A DNA stretch of 64,000 bases from Methanobacteriota archaeon (GCA_029553285.1 JAKPCO010000077.1:87659-151658); one strand, 5' to 3'. Numbered from the stretch's first letter, positions 37,468 through 46,631 are shown. Made by a program: numbers and translations. Notes: generated by a model not told the origin, from the letters alone.

Positions 37468-38322
37468 ATGGCGTCGAGCTGCTACATATGCATCCTGGAG
37501 AGGGCCGGATTCGAATGCGAGCTTCTCTCACTCCCTGAGGACCTGAGGCTAGAGCTGGTGGAGGGTCTCCTGCAGTTTATGGCAGAGCACATGAGGGATG
37601 TGCCTGCCACTGTTGGAACTGAGCGTGAGATCATGCTCAAGCGGATAAGCGGCGTCGCGGATCCGTACAGGAAACTGAAGGAGGAGAGCAATGCTGTCGC
37701 GCGCGAGCTTCTTCCTGTGGCTGAGAGGTTCTACGATCTCAGCGAGGATAAAATGGAGGCTCTTGTCAGAATCGCAGCCGCCGCGAACTCGATGGAGTTC
37801 GGGGTGAGGGGTCATGAGTTCGATAACAGGTCGTTCTCATCCATATTCGAGGATACCCTGAGAGAGGATCTGGTTGGGGATCTTGATGCACTGAAGAAGC
37901 TCCTGGCCGGATCCTCGAAGATATTTTACCTGACAGACAACGCTGGAGAGGTCGTGTTCGATCTATTCGTGATGGAAAAGCTCAGAGAGATGGGGAAGAG
38001 GGTGGTCATCGGGCCGAAGGCAGAGCCTGTACTGAATGATGTCACAGCGGACGAGCTGAAAGGAATGACCGATGCGGAGATCGTGCCCACGGGCGGCGTG
38101 GTTGGTATCTCCCTGGAGAGGATGAACCCCGAGGCGAGGAGGCTGCTTTTCGATCCTGATTGGCTGGTGATCGCGAAGGGCATGGGCAACTTCGAGACTA
38201 TAAGCGAGTTTGAGGGGTCTCTCAGAGGAAGACTGATCTACATCCTCAGGGCGAAGTGTGAGCCGGTCGCGCGCGCGAACGGTGTTCGCCAGGGTTCGCT
38301 GGTCGCAAGGGCCTACCTGTAG
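37468..38322 (+). CDS. DUF89 family metal-dependent phosphatase
   Basis: The 284-residue protein fits DUF89 (ARMT1-like). The N-terminus has CYICILERAGFE. The core has AAAANSMEFG, FYLTDNAGEVVFD with the likely metal-binding Asp and Asn, VVIGPKAEPVLNDVT, and DWLVIAKGMGNFETISE. DUF89 proteins hydrolyse damaged phosphometabolites such as fructose-1-phosphate and phosphopantetheine. The start ATG has GAGG four bases upstream and follows the HDAC stop closely. The last ten bases overlap the convergent PAC2 gene. Confidence 0.88.
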   Translation: MASSCYICILERAGFECELLSLPEDLRLELVEGLLQFMAEHMRDVPATVGTEREIMLKRISGVADPYRKLKEESNAVARELLPVAERFYDLSEDKMEALVRIAAAANSMEFGVRGHEFDNRSFSSIFEDTLREDLVGDLDALKKLLAGSSKIFYLTDNAGEVVFDLFVMEKLREMGKRVVIGPKAEPVLNDVTADELKGMTDAEIVPTGGVVGISLERMNPEARRLLFDPDWLVIAKGMGNFETISEFEGSLRGRLIYILRAKCEPVARANGVRQGSLVARAYL

Positions 38323-38996
38323 AGCATATCCTCATCCGCGTACTCCTCGGCCTCCGGGGCCTCGATCTCCTCCGCCCCCTCTTCCTCCTCGATCTCGAGC
38401 TGCGAGACGTCTATCTCCATCTGGAGGAGGTTTTTGAGGGAGAGCAGCAGGTTCCTGGCCGCGTTCAGATCCACAAGTTTCTCCCCTGAGGTCGTCCCGA
38501 GGATGCAGAATCCCCTGAGGCCGTAGAGAGGGGCCATTCCAGCTATGATCCCGTTCATCCCACCTATTATGCTGCTGGGCATAACAGCTATGCCTGCGCT
38601 TTTCAGCAGCTCCACGCCATCAGCGTCTGTGGCGGTACCCACAACATTCTCATGAACAGCTCCCACGTATGCTGCGAGCGTCACAACATCCCTCACGCCC
38701 ATCTCCCTCATCTCGCTCAAAATCTCGCCCGCGAGCCTGTTCATGCCCAGGACCTCAAGCGGCTGGGCATCTGAGGTGAGCAGAATGATATCCTCTCTTC
38801 CCTCCGGAGAGAAGACGTCAAGCGTGAAGAGCCTGGCTACCCCCTCCTGGATCAGAACCTGCGGAGGGAAGCCGCTGAAGGGCAGCGTCATGATCATTCT
38901 GGAATTCGTACAGCTTATCAGGTAATCGACCGCAACCTTCCCGACGCTGCCTATCCCCGGGAAGCTCACAACAGCCACCTTTCTCTCGAAGAGCAT
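38313..38996 (-). CDS. PAC2-family proteasome assembly chaperone homologue with C-terminal HbYX motif
   Basis: A 227-residue protein of the PAC2 fold: VVSFPGIGSVGKVAVDYLI, LPFSGFPPQVLI, VTLAAYVG and IIGGMNGIIAGMAPLYGL. After residue 200 comes an acidic tail (EEEEGAEEIEAPEAEEYADED) ending MLYR. The terminal Leu-Tyr-Arg is an HbYX motif, which docks into pockets of the 20S proteasome alpha ring. PbaA/PbaB-type archaeal proteins are known to use this. It is convergent with DUF89 and about 5.5 kb from pan. Confidence 0.88.
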   Translation of the reverse strand: MLFERKVAVVSFPGIGSVGKVAVDYLISCTNSRMIMTLPFSGFPPQVLIQEGVARLFTLDVFSPEGREDIILLTSDAQPLEVLGMNRLAGEILSEMREMGVRDVVTLAAYVGAVHENVVGTATDADGVELLKSAGIAVMPSSIIGGMNGIIAGMAPLYGLRGFCILGTTSGEKLVDLNAARNLLLSLKNLLQMEIDVSQLEIEEEEGAEEIEAPEAEEYADEDMLYR

Positions 38997-39394
38997 CGCC
39001 TCAGGGTTGGAAGTGGAGATATAACATGGTTTCGATAGAAAACAGGATGTTCGAAAGAGAAAGCCTTCCGGGAGCCATCTGCAGCAGATTCGATCTTGAA
39101 AACGCTCTCATCCATCTGATAACTTGCCCGGATTGGCACAAGTCATGCTAGGCGCTCGTTTCCGACTTACCTTCGACGCAGTCGAAGTCCTGGCGAGCGG
39201 ATGAGTGCTTTCAGCAACCAGCCTGCATGTCCTTCAAGTTGTTTAATACATGGTCATATGCTCAGATCATTGAACCCAGCAGCAGGTGGCATCGCAGGAT
39301 TTGCGATATGTTACGTCGGCGTATGCAGATTCCGGAATTTCCATTCAGTGATCCGAACACACGACTGAATACATGATAGAAAATATTGGAGAGA
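38997..39394. other. Intergenic region with a short palindrome
   Basis: No gene is seen. CTTCGAC-gca-GTCGAAG at 39171-39187 is a perfect 7-base palindrome, similar to the palindrome in the dispersed repeats at 24425 and 43425. The rest has no recognisable structure. Confidence 0.45.
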
Positions 39395-39973
39395 TCACTC
39401 TCCAACAGCCCAGATGACCCAGTTAACCGGAATTGTCTTGTTATCTCCGACCGGGAGCACGCCACGATAGAGGTTGCCTGTGGATCTGTCGAATATGAAC
39501 GATTGATCCTTCACGTTATCCAGCTCTGCAAATGTCATCACAGCTCCACGCTCGTATAGGACTACGTAGAAATCACCGCTGACCGCCACAGAGGGCACCT
39601 CAATTCTCGCAACTCCAAGACCAGCCGGGAATGTGAAGTACTCAAGCTGGATATCCGACCAGTGATACAGGAGATTGAAGTTGCTGTCTCTTATCTCAAG
39701 CGCAATGGTCCTCGCTGCTGGCAGCTGTGTCTGCGTCTCGTTCCAGCCATCGGTTCCAGGGATGAGCACTGCCTGTACCTTCCAGTTCTGGCTCGGCGCG
39801 GTCAGCTTCACCGCCTTCCCAACACCAAGATCGAAGAAGTGAAGTGTTGCGTTCATCTCTGTCACATTCTTTCCGCTATCCGCCCTCAGAAGCACCGGCT
39901 CAGCAGCGACAATTCCTGTGAAGAGCAGGACTGTGACGCAAAACAAAGCCGTAAACATCGCAGGTTTACTCAT
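39395..39973 (-). CDS. Secreted beta-rich protein, unknown
   Basis: The 192-residue product has a signal peptide (MSKPAMFTALFCVTVLLFTGIVAA) and a mature part rich in strands (VTEMNATLHFFDLGVGKAVKLTAPSQNWKVQAVLIPG), ending NWVIWAVGE. It resembles extracellular lectin-like or Ig-like sandwiches, but I cannot name a family. GGTGA lies before the ATG shown, and an ATG three codons earlier is less likely. A TATATAAG box is upstream. It is followed in the same direction, 80 bases after its stop at the left, by no gene. It lies just downstream of the radical SAM gene and may share its transcript. Confidence 0.65.
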   Translation of the reverse strand: MSKPAMFTALFCVTVLLFTGIVAAEPVLLRADSGKNVTEMNATLHFFDLGVGKAVKLTAPSQNWKVQAVLIPGTDGWNETQTQLPAARTIALEIRDSNFNLLYHWSDIQLEYFTFPAGLGVARIEVPSVAVSGDFYVVLYERGAVMTFAELDNVKDQSFIFDRSTGNLYRGVLPVGDNKTIPVNWVIWAVGE

Positions 39974-40056
39974 ATTGGTCACCCATCATAATTTTACAGC
40001 ATACTTATATAGATACTGCTCTGCTGCAGTTATTCGATGAATAAAATACCAAATCC

Positions 40057-41208
40057 TCAAAGCCCCCTTGGCTCATCCTTGGATGCGATCTTTTGTATTA
40101 GCGCGATTATGCCAGGCTTGCTGCTCTGCAATCCGAAGGCGCTGAGCATCTCTCTGTTGAACCTCTCTGTGATCTCGTCGAAGATTCTTTTGTAAGCGAT
40201 GCAGTATGGATCCACGCCTCTTATCTTTCCATCTGTGTGAGATATCGCATTGTAAGGACACCCGCCCCTGCAGTATTTGATATGCCTGCATCTCCTGCAG
40301 TGCACCTCAACGCACTCCCTGAAGCGGTTCATCCGCATCCAGGCGTCCGATCGCTTCAGATCATCCACTGATGGATGATCTCTGACATTACCCATAATGT
40401 AATCCGGCATCCCGACAAACCTGTAGCAGGGATATATGCTTCCATCCGGGCCCACAGCGAACGTGTTGTCAATGCAGTCCACGAATGTGCACACAGTCCC
40501 CCGACCGCTGAAGACGCATCTGCAGAGATCGTTGATGTTCCTCACCTCGATCCTGTCCATGTTCTCGAGGTATCTGTCGAGAAGATAAACGAGAAGCTCT
40601 CCATACTCAGATGGATCGAGAGCCCACCGCTCTGGCTCGTCGCTGCGGAGCGATGGGAGCGCTGGATGTAGCTTCAACGTCAATCCGTTGCTCATGAAGA
40701 AATCGAAGATCTCCTGTTTATACTTTATGGAGTGAGATGTGAATGTGCATATGAACTGCACACTCAGGCCGTGATCACGGGCGATGCTGTAGCCGCGCAT
40801 GGTCCGATCGTAGTAACCCTCTGACCTCTGAAAATCGTTTATCTCCCTCGGACCGTCCAGGCTGGAGCCGATCGGCACATCATACTTCTTGAGGACATCA
40901 GCCAGCTCAGGCGTGAGCCTCCAGAGGTTCGTCTGCAACGCAAACGATGGAGTGAGATGTGAAAGGCCATCTGCAAGCAACGGCAGCGCCTCCCTGTAAA
41001 ACTCCACACCCGCAAGCAGCGGCTCCCCGCCATGGAAGGTGAAGGTCACAGGATCATCACGAAAAACCTTCAGCCACTCGACGATCTCCTTTACAGTATC
41101 AATGCTCATCACCGGAGAGCCCTCCTCCGAGCTCCAGCAGTAGCTGCACTTGGAAGGACATCCCAGAGTGGGAATGATCATAACATGAAAAGGCCTTTTT
41201 CTCTGCAT
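40057..41208 (-). CDS. Radical SAM/SPASM enzyme, peptide-modifying type
   Basis: The 383-residue protein has the cluster motif CPSKCSYC at residues 17-24 and FTFHGGEPLL. It ends with a SPASM-type cysteine set (CRCVFSGRGTVC, YPCYRF, CVEVHCRRCRHIKYCRGGCPYN, DPYC). This layout matches anaerobic sulfatase-maturase-like and peptide-modifying enzymes. I believe it belongs with the methanogen group typified by Mhun_1560, which would need a profile search. No short precursor peptide or sulfatase is visible nearby. The start has GGTGAG farther upstream and a TTAATAC box about 31 bases away. Confidence 0.85.
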   Translation of the reverse strand: MQRKRPFHVMIIPTLGCPSKCSYCWSSEEGSPVMSIDTVKEIVEWLKVFRDDPVTFTFHGGEPLLAGVEFYREALPLLADGLSHLTPSFALQTNLWRLTPELADVLKKYDVPIGSSLDGPREINDFQRSEGYYDRTMRGYSIARDHGLSVQFICTFTSHSIKYKQEIFDFFMSNGLTLKLHPALPSLRSDEPERWALDPSEYGELLVYLLDRYLENMDRIEVRNINDLCRCVFSGRGTVCTFVDCIDNTFAVGPDGSIYPCYRFVGMPDYIMGNVRDHPSVDDLKRSDAWMRMNRFRECVEVHCRRCRHIKYCRGGCPYNAISHTDGKIRGVDPYCIAYKRIFDEITERFNREMLSAFGLQSSKPGIIALIQKIASKDEPRGL

Positions 41209-41353
41209 TCAGGCTCTGAGAGCATCTCACCGTATTAATAGATTTCCCGGAGGAGACATCACAATGTTAACATAAGGAAATACAATGTCATGATATAAAA
41301 ATCCCGATACACAAAAAGGCCATATTGAGTAAAGAAAATAATAAAATAAAAAT

Positions 41354-42949
41354 TTATTTGATGCCCTTGAAGCATCTGTCGAGATGTGCGCTGTCCGGCG
41401 GTCTCGTGATGATGCTCACGATGATGGTGATGAGAAACGCCAGAGGGAGCGCGACAACTATCGGATCCACCACAGGCCAGGGCATCTGGGTTATCAGCAC
41501 GTCCCTGCCGAAGATGAATCTGGATATGCCGAGGGCCTCAGCCTCCTTCTTGTGGACGAAGACCATCCACAGGACGCTCGAGAGGGTGCCGGTCACAAGC
41601 CCTGCGATCGCGCCCGCTCTTGTGGCCCGCCTCCAGAAGAGAGCGCATGTGTACATCGGGAGGAACGCGGCTGCACACAGTCCGAAGAATATGGATGTGC
41701 CTCTGGCGATTATGTTCTCAGGAAGTATGTATCCGAGGACGACAGCGATAACCACAGCCGCTATGATACCTGCCCGCGTCACCAGTATGGATCCTGTTCC
41801 CCTTCTTCCTGTGAGCGTCTCGTAGATATCCCTGCCGATCGCGGTGCCCTGCGCATGGAACTGTGAGCTCGATGTGGACATCGCTGCTGCCAGAAGAGTG
41901 AGCATGAAGAGATACACAAACCACTCCGGCATCGCCGCGTTGATGTAAACAGGTATTATGCTGTCAGCGTTCCCCTTTGCAGCCTCTATCGCTATCTTGC
42001 CCTGTGTGGTGTAGAAGAAGACGTTTGATAGAGCCCCGACATCGAATGCAACCCCAGTCATTGCAAGTATGAAGATGCCGCCTATCAGAACCCCGCGGTT
42101 CAGCTCCCTGCTGGATCTCACTGTCATGAATCTCACCGCGAGCTGCGGCATAGCGAGAACCCCAATCCCGACACCGAGAACCACGGTCGATACCAGGGTC
42201 CACCACCATGCGCTTCCGAGCGCTGGCATGCTCGTCCATCCTCTATGACCCTGAGCCGCAAGGCTCTGGGGAACCAGGTTTGCCATGTTTGTGAGCGCCT
42301 CGTGGGCGGCTGTCACCCCTCCAAGATGGACATAGGTCATGATGAGAAGAAATATCATCCCCAGAAACATTATCGTGCCCTGCATCGCATCTGTGTACAT
42401 GACTCCCTTAAGGCCACCCCAGACCACATAGGCAGCGATGATGATGGAATACAGAAGCAGCGCGAGGTTGAAGTCTATGGAGAGAGTCGTCTCCATGAAC
42501 CTTGCAGCGCCGATCAAAACGACGGATGCGTACAGAGGCATCCCGAGGAAGATCACAAGCCCGCTGAACCACTGGATGAACTGGCTGTCGAACCTCCTGC
42601 CCATCAGCTCTGGAAGCGTCATGGCCCCCAGGTTGTAGCCCATCCTCCTCGTGCGCTTTCCGTAAATTATGAACGCTATGAATATCCCCACGAAGATGTT
42701 GAGAAACGTCAGCCAGAGGAGACCCATGCCGAAGAGCCCCGCCATGCCGCCGAATCCCACGATCGCGGAGGTGCTGATGAAGGTTGCGCCGTAGCTCATC
42801 GCCATTATGTACGGATGAATTCTCCTGCCTGCCACCATGTACCCTTCAGTATCCCTGGTCGTCGCCCAGCCCCTGTAGCCCAGGTAGAGCGTGACAAGCA
42901 GATAGACCAGAACTATCACATTGAGCAGCAACAGATTCATAAAAATCAC
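41354..42949 (-). CDS. Sodium:solute symporter (SSS family)
   Basis: A 531-residue membrane protein with about 13 helices. SSS marks include GYRGWATTRDTEGYMVAGR, SYGATFISTSAIVGFGGMAGLFG, AAYVVWGGLKGVMYTDAMQG and TLLAAAMSTSSSQFHAQGTAIGRDI. Transport of a small organic acid with Na+ or H+ is likely. If the organism is Methanothrix, acetate is an attractive substrate, but sequence alone does not show it. The GTG start overlaps the small accessory gene as GTGA; an ATG three codons on is possible. Confidence 0.88.
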   Translation of the reverse strand: MIFMNLLLLNVIVLVYLLVTLYLGYRGWATTRDTEGYMVAGRRIHPYIMAMSYGATFISTSAIVGFGGMAGLFGMGLLWLTFLNIFVGIFIAFIIYGKRTRRMGYNLGAMTLPELMGRRFDSQFIQWFSGLVIFLGMPLYASVVLIGAARFMETTLSIDFNLALLLYSIIIAAYVVWGGLKGVMYTDAMQGTIMFLGMIFLLIMTYVHLGGVTAAHEALTNMANLVPQSLAAQGHRGWTSMPALGSAWWWTLVSTVVLGVGIGVLAMPQLAVRFMTVRSSRELNRGVLIGGIFILAMTGVAFDVGALSNVFFYTTQGKIAIEAAKGNADSIIPVYINAAMPEWFVYLFMLTLLAAAMSTSSSQFHAQGTAIGRDIYETLTGRRGTGSILVTRAGIIAAVVIAVVLGYILPENIIARGTSIFFGLCAAAFLPMYTCALFWRRATRAGAIAGLVTGTLSSVLWMVFVHKKEAEALGISRFIFGRDVLITQMPWPVVDPIVVALPLAFLITIIVSIITRPPDSAHLDRCFKGIK

Positions 42950-43134
42950 ATGCCCAGCTCTTTCTCCTGCATCTCCAGCTCCTGGGCCTCCCAGGCAGCC
43001 TCCTCCATGATCTCCTGTTTCTCCAGCTCCTCGCCTTTATTCCAGTTGGCGATGCCGTATGAGACGCACAGAACTGTGCTCAAGATGCACAAAAGGTAAA
43101 CCCCCCATATCCAAGGATCTTCTATTCCAAGCAC
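42946..43134 (-). CDS. Symporter small accessory protein
   Basis: A 62-residue protein with one N-terminal membrane helix (WIWGVYLLCILSTVLCVSYGIANW) and a charged tail rich in Glu (EELEKQEIMEEAAWEAQELEMQEKE). Small one-helix partners next to SSS symporters are known. The GTG start has GGAGGG seven bases upstream. It overlaps the symporter gene, so the two are translated together. A role in assembly or activity of the carrier is inferred. Confidence 0.75.
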   Translation of the reverse strand: MLGIEDPWIWGVYLLCILSTVLCVSYGIANWNKGEELEKQEIMEEAAWEAQELEMQEKELGM

Positions 43135-43513
43135 ATCGGCACCCTCCTGCAGCTCTCCCAGAGCATGTATATTGACAGCATGTTACATATTATCATGATA
43201 TAAGGGTGTCGGTCAGGAATAAATGTTAAAAATCGCTCTTAGGTGTTTGGCAACTTGGAGGGGACGCGATGTGGCTTCTTGAAGCATCCACTCATTCGCC
43301 GCAAACTCATAGCAGGACCAGTGCCTCTCCCAGCAGGTCATCAGATGGATAAGAGCGTAACTCACCCGCGGACTGCGGGGTAGTGCCTGTCTGAGATACT
43401 GGAAAACCAGATCTGTGAAACCCTCAACTAAAGTCGAAGGGTTTCGACAGAGTCGAAACGCAGGAAGCCCTTCCCCTTTAGGGGAGGAGGTCACTTAAAA
43501 GAGAACGAGCGGA
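43135..43513. other. Intergenic region with an IS200/IS605-like end
   Basis: The right end holds the dispersed repeat at 43425-43492. A minus-strand frame at 43213-43494 starts inside that repeat and has no family match or signals, so it is not called. No other feature is seen. Confidence 0.45.
43425..43492 (-). repeat. Dispersed repeat with IS200/IS605-like end and hairpins
   Basis: On the minus strand it reads GACCTCCTCCCC-TAAA-GGGGAAGGGCTTCC and then a perfect palindrome GTTTCGAC-TCT-GTCGAAAC. The first part has the form of IS200/IS605 right ends. The rest matches the pyrD-pyrK junction at 24425-24472. No transposase gene is attached. Confidence 0.55.
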
Positions 43514-44932
43514 TCAGCAGATCTGCCGCTCGATCTCCTCCTTCACAAGCTTGTGTGCGACTGATGGATCTGCCCTGCCTTTTGTTCTCTTCATGACCTG
43601 CCCGACGATGTAGTTTATCGCTCTGGCGTTTCCGCTGAGGTAGTCCCTCACCGCCTCCTGTGAGTCTGCAACCGCCTCCCTGACAGCCCGGACGACATAA
43701 TCATCATCCGCTCTCTTCAGGCCCATGCTCTCGACGATCTCCCTGGGAGAGCCGCCCCTGTCGAGTATGGTTCTTATAAGAGTGACCGCAATCTCATCTG
43801 TGATCTCCTTCTCGGAGAGCATCCTAACTATCTCGAGCATGCTCTCTCTCTTGAAGCTCTCTATCGTCAGATCCCTGTAGTTCAGCTCACCTTTAAGAAC
43901 ATCTGCGATCCAGACAGCAGCAAGCTTCGGATCGGCTCGAGCAGCAACCCACTCGTAGAAGTCGGCGACCTTTATATCAGATGTGAGAGACTTCGCGTGA
44001 TCATCGGTTATGCCGTACTGCTCCCTGAAGCGCTCCCTCTTCGCATCCGGAAGCTCTGGAAGCTCGGCCCTTATCCTTGGAACCCAGTCAGCGATCCTGA
44101 GAGGGACGAGATCCATCTCGGGGAAGTACCTGTAATCGTGAGCCTCCTCCTTTGTTCTTATCGATACTGTCACGCCACGAAGCTCATCGTAGTGCCTGGT
44201 CTCCTGGACGACCTCGATCCCCCTTCGCTTCAGGTTCCTCTGTCTTGTTATCTCATACGATAACGCCTTCTCGACACCCTTGTGGCTCGAGATGTTCTTG
44301 ACCTCTACTCTGTCCCCCCCTGCGAGCGATATGTTCGAGTCCACTCTCAAAGAGCCCTCGAGGTTGCCATCGAATACATCCAGATACTCCAGAATCGTCC
44401 TGAGCTTGTCCAGAAACTGCCTCGCCTCTTTTGGAGACCTGAGATCAGGCTCTGTGACGACCTCAAGAAGCGGCATGCCGCATCGATTGTAATCGACCAG
44501 GGTGTACCTTGCTTTGTCTATTGTGCCCGCATGCACCAGCCTTCCTGGATCCTCCTCCATGTGGACCCTGGTTATCCTTATTCTCCGCTCCTGTCCATCA
44601 TCGCCCTTGATGAGGACATACCCTCCGGTGGCCAGAGGATAATCGTACTGGCTTATCTGGAATCCCTTTGGCAGATCCGGATAGTAGTAGTTCTTCCTGT
44701 AGAACATCGTCTCCTCTGCGATGCTGCAGTTCAGCGCCAGCGCGACCTTTATCCCGAACTCAACCGCCCTTCTGTTGATGACAGGAAGTGAACCGGGAAG
44801 GCCGAGACACACCGGGCAGGTGTGCGTGTTCGGAGGCGCATCGTGATAGCTTGTAGAACAACCGCAGAACATCTTTGACCTGAGCCTGTTTAGCTGGACG
44901 TGTATCTCCAGGCCGATTATAACATCGTCCAT
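43514..44932 (-). CDS. gatB: Asp-tRNA(Asn)/Glu-tRNA(Gln) amidotransferase subunit B
   Basis: GatB phosphorylates and binds the misacylated tRNA; ammonia arrives from GatA. The 472-residue protein begins IIGLEIHVQLNRLRSKMFCGC, with THTCPVCLGLPGSLP and the YPDLPKGFQISQYDYPLA segment. It ends in the helical YqeY-like tail domain. Its ATG shares an A with the gatA stop. The frame runs upstream into gatA, which is rejected. In archaea GatCAB normally makes Asn-tRNA(Asn). Confidence 0.97.
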   Translation of the reverse strand: MDDVIIGLEIHVQLNRLRSKMFCGCSTSYHDAPPNTHTCPVCLGLPGSLPVINRRAVEFGIKVALALNCSIAEETMFYRKNYYYPDLPKGFQISQYDYPLATGGYVLIKGDDGQERRIRITRVHMEEDPGRLVHAGTIDKARYTLVDYNRCGMPLLEVVTEPDLRSPKEARQFLDKLRTILEYLDVFDGNLEGSLRVDSNISLAGGDRVEVKNISSHKGVEKALSYEITRQRNLKRRGIEVVQETRHYDELRGVTVSIRTKEEAHDYRYFPEMDLVPLRIADWVPRIRAELPELPDAKRERFREQYGITDDHAKSLTSDIKVADFYEWVAARADPKLAAVWIADVLKGELNYRDLTIESFKRESMLEIVRMLSEKEITDEIAVTLIRTILDRGGSPREIVESMGLKRADDDYVVRAVREAVADSQEAVRDYLSGNARAINYIVGQVMKRTKGRADPSVAHKLVKEEIERQIC

Positions 44933-46353
44933 CAGACCACCTCCGGGGATCTGAGATGATACGGGGTCGATTGCTCGTAGGCGCTGGCAACCCTCAGAAG
45001 CAGAGCCTCGTCGAACGGCCTTGCCATGAGTTGGAGACCAACAGGAAGACCATCTGAGAAGCCACACGGCACGGATATCGCGGGGATTCCTGCCAGATTT
45101 ATGGGCACCGTGAACACATCCGACATGTAAAGCGATAACGGATCCGTTATCCTCTCACCGATCCTGAAAGCGGGGAATGGCATCGTGGGGGATGCTATGA
45201 TATCAACCTCTTTCAGCGCATGCTCGAAATCTCTTTTGATGAGAGTCCTGACCTTCAGAGCCTTCAGGTAGTATTTTCCGTAGTAGCCTGCGGAGAGAGC
45301 ATATGTGCCGAGCAGGATCCTGCGCTTCGTCTCCTTCCCGAACCCCATCGCCCTGATCTCGGAGAAGGTCGTGTGCCAGTCCCTGTCCTCTCCGACCCTC
45401 AACCCGTATCTCAATCCATCAAACCTGGCCAGGTTGGATGACGCCTCGGACATCGCTATTATGTAGTACGCCGGAAGCGCGTACTTCGTGTGCGGCAGGC
45501 TTATCTTCCTCCAGCTCGCGCCCAGATCATCCAGGACTGATACAGCGTCCCACACAGCCCGCTCCACTCCTGGATCTACGCCCTCGCCGAAGTATTCCTC
45601 CGGAACGCCGATGCGTATGCCTCTGATCTCACCGCCGATGCTGCTGAGATAGTTCTTTTCAGATGCAACTGATGTGGAATCTCTTGGATCATGACCTGCT
45701 ATGACATCGAGGAGGAGAGCCGCATCCTCAACCGTCTTTGTGATCGGCCCGATCTGTTCGAGAGAGTTCGCGTAGGCTATAAGCCCGTAGCGCGAGACCA
45801 GCCCGTAGGTAGGCTTCAGCCCGACGGTGCCGCAGAAGGATGCAGGACATCTGACAGATCCGCCCGTATCAGAGCCCAGTGCACATGGCGCCTCGTTTGC
45901 CGCCACCGCGGCTGCAGATCCACCGCTCGATCCCCCGGGCACCCTCTCCAGATCCCATGGGTTCCTCGTGGGGCCGAAACAGCTTGTCTCTGTCGATGTC
46001 CCCATGGCGAACTCATCCATGTTAGTCTTCCCGATGATTATGGCGCCCTCTGCCCTGAGCCGCTCTATCACATGGGCATCATACGGCGGGATGAACCCTT
46101 TGAGAATCCTCGAGCTGCATGTCGTCTCTATGCCCTTCGTGCATATGTTGTCCTTTATCGCGATCGGTATGCCAGCGAGCGCGCCACCCCAGTGCCTGGC
46201 ATCGAACTCCCTTGCCATTTCCAGGGCGCTCTCCTTCGCAAGCGTGGTGAATGCATTCAGCCTGCTGCGCTCTATCCTCTCGAAGAGCCTGTGGAGATAA
46301 TCCTCAGCAGAGCCTGAACTGATCTCATCCTTCAGCTGTAAGAGCATGCTCAC
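44932..46353 (-). CDS. gatA: Asp-tRNA(Asn)/Glu-tRNA(Gln) amidotransferase subunit A
   Basis: GatA releases ammonia from glutamine or asparagine. The 473-residue protein has the amidase-signature triad elements: GIPIAIKDNICTKG (Lys), the serine-rich PGGSSGGSAAAVAAN and ALGSDTGGSVRCPASFCG with the nucleophile serine. It sits between gatC and gatB with overlapping ends. The start may be the GTG overlapping the gatC stop or an ATG two codons later. Confidence 0.97.
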   Translation of the reverse strand: MSMLLQLKDEISSGSAEDYLHRLFERIERSRLNAFTTLAKESALEMAREFDARHWGGALAGIPIAIKDNICTKGIETTCSSRILKGFIPPYDAHVIERLRAEGAIIIGKTNMDEFAMGTSTETSCFGPTRNPWDLERVPGGSSGGSAAAVAANEAPCALGSDTGGSVRCPASFCGTVGLKPTYGLVSRYGLIAYANSLEQIGPITKTVEDAALLLDVIAGHDPRDSTSVASEKNYLSSIGGEIRGIRIGVPEEYFGEGVDPGVERAVWDAVSVLDDLGASWRKISLPHTKYALPAYYIIAMSEASSNLARFDGLRYGLRVGEDRDWHTTFSEIRAMGFGKETKRRILLGTYALSAGYYGKYYLKALKVRTLIKRDFEHALKEVDIIASPTMPFPAFRIGERITDPLSLYMSDVFTVPINLAGIPAISVPCGFSDGLPVGLQLMARPFDEALLLRVASAYEQSTPYHLRSPEVV

Positions 46354-46631
46354 ACTATCCTCGGGCTTCTGAAGTATCCTTCCTCTCTTCTCGGCGCGTT
46401 CATCAGTGCCTCCTCCTGGGGGAGAGAATCTCTGGGCACATCCTCCCTGAATACGTTTGCAAGGTCCACGACTCTATACGTCGGCTCGACGCCCTCTGTA
46501 TCCACCTCATCCAGCTGCTGGAAGTAATCCAGGATCGTGTTGAACTGTGCAACAAGCTCCTCCCTCTCCTCCTCGGAGACCCTGATGCTGGCAAGCCAGC
46601 TTATGTGCTCGACATCCTTGATGGTGATCAT
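46350..46631 (-). CDS. gatC: Asp-tRNA(Asn)/Glu-tRNA(Gln) amidotransferase subunit C
   Basis: The 93-residue GatC clamps GatA and GatB together. It has HISWLASIRVSEEEREELVAQFNTILDYFQQLDEVDTEGVEPTYRV in the usual arrangement and an FREDVPRDSLPQEEALMNAP belt. It starts the gatCAB operon. A TATA-like TCTTTACAC is about 24 bases upstream and GGGGAT lies close to the ATG. Confidence 0.95.
   Translation of the reverse strand: MITIKDVEHISWLASIRVSEEEREELVAQFNTILDYFQQLDEVDTEGVEPTYRVVDLANVFREDVPRDSLPQEEALMNAPRREEGYFRSPRIV

Noticed and set aside
43213..43494. Minus-strand 93-codon ORF
   Set aside because: It begins inside the dispersed repeat and shows no family features or ribosome site.
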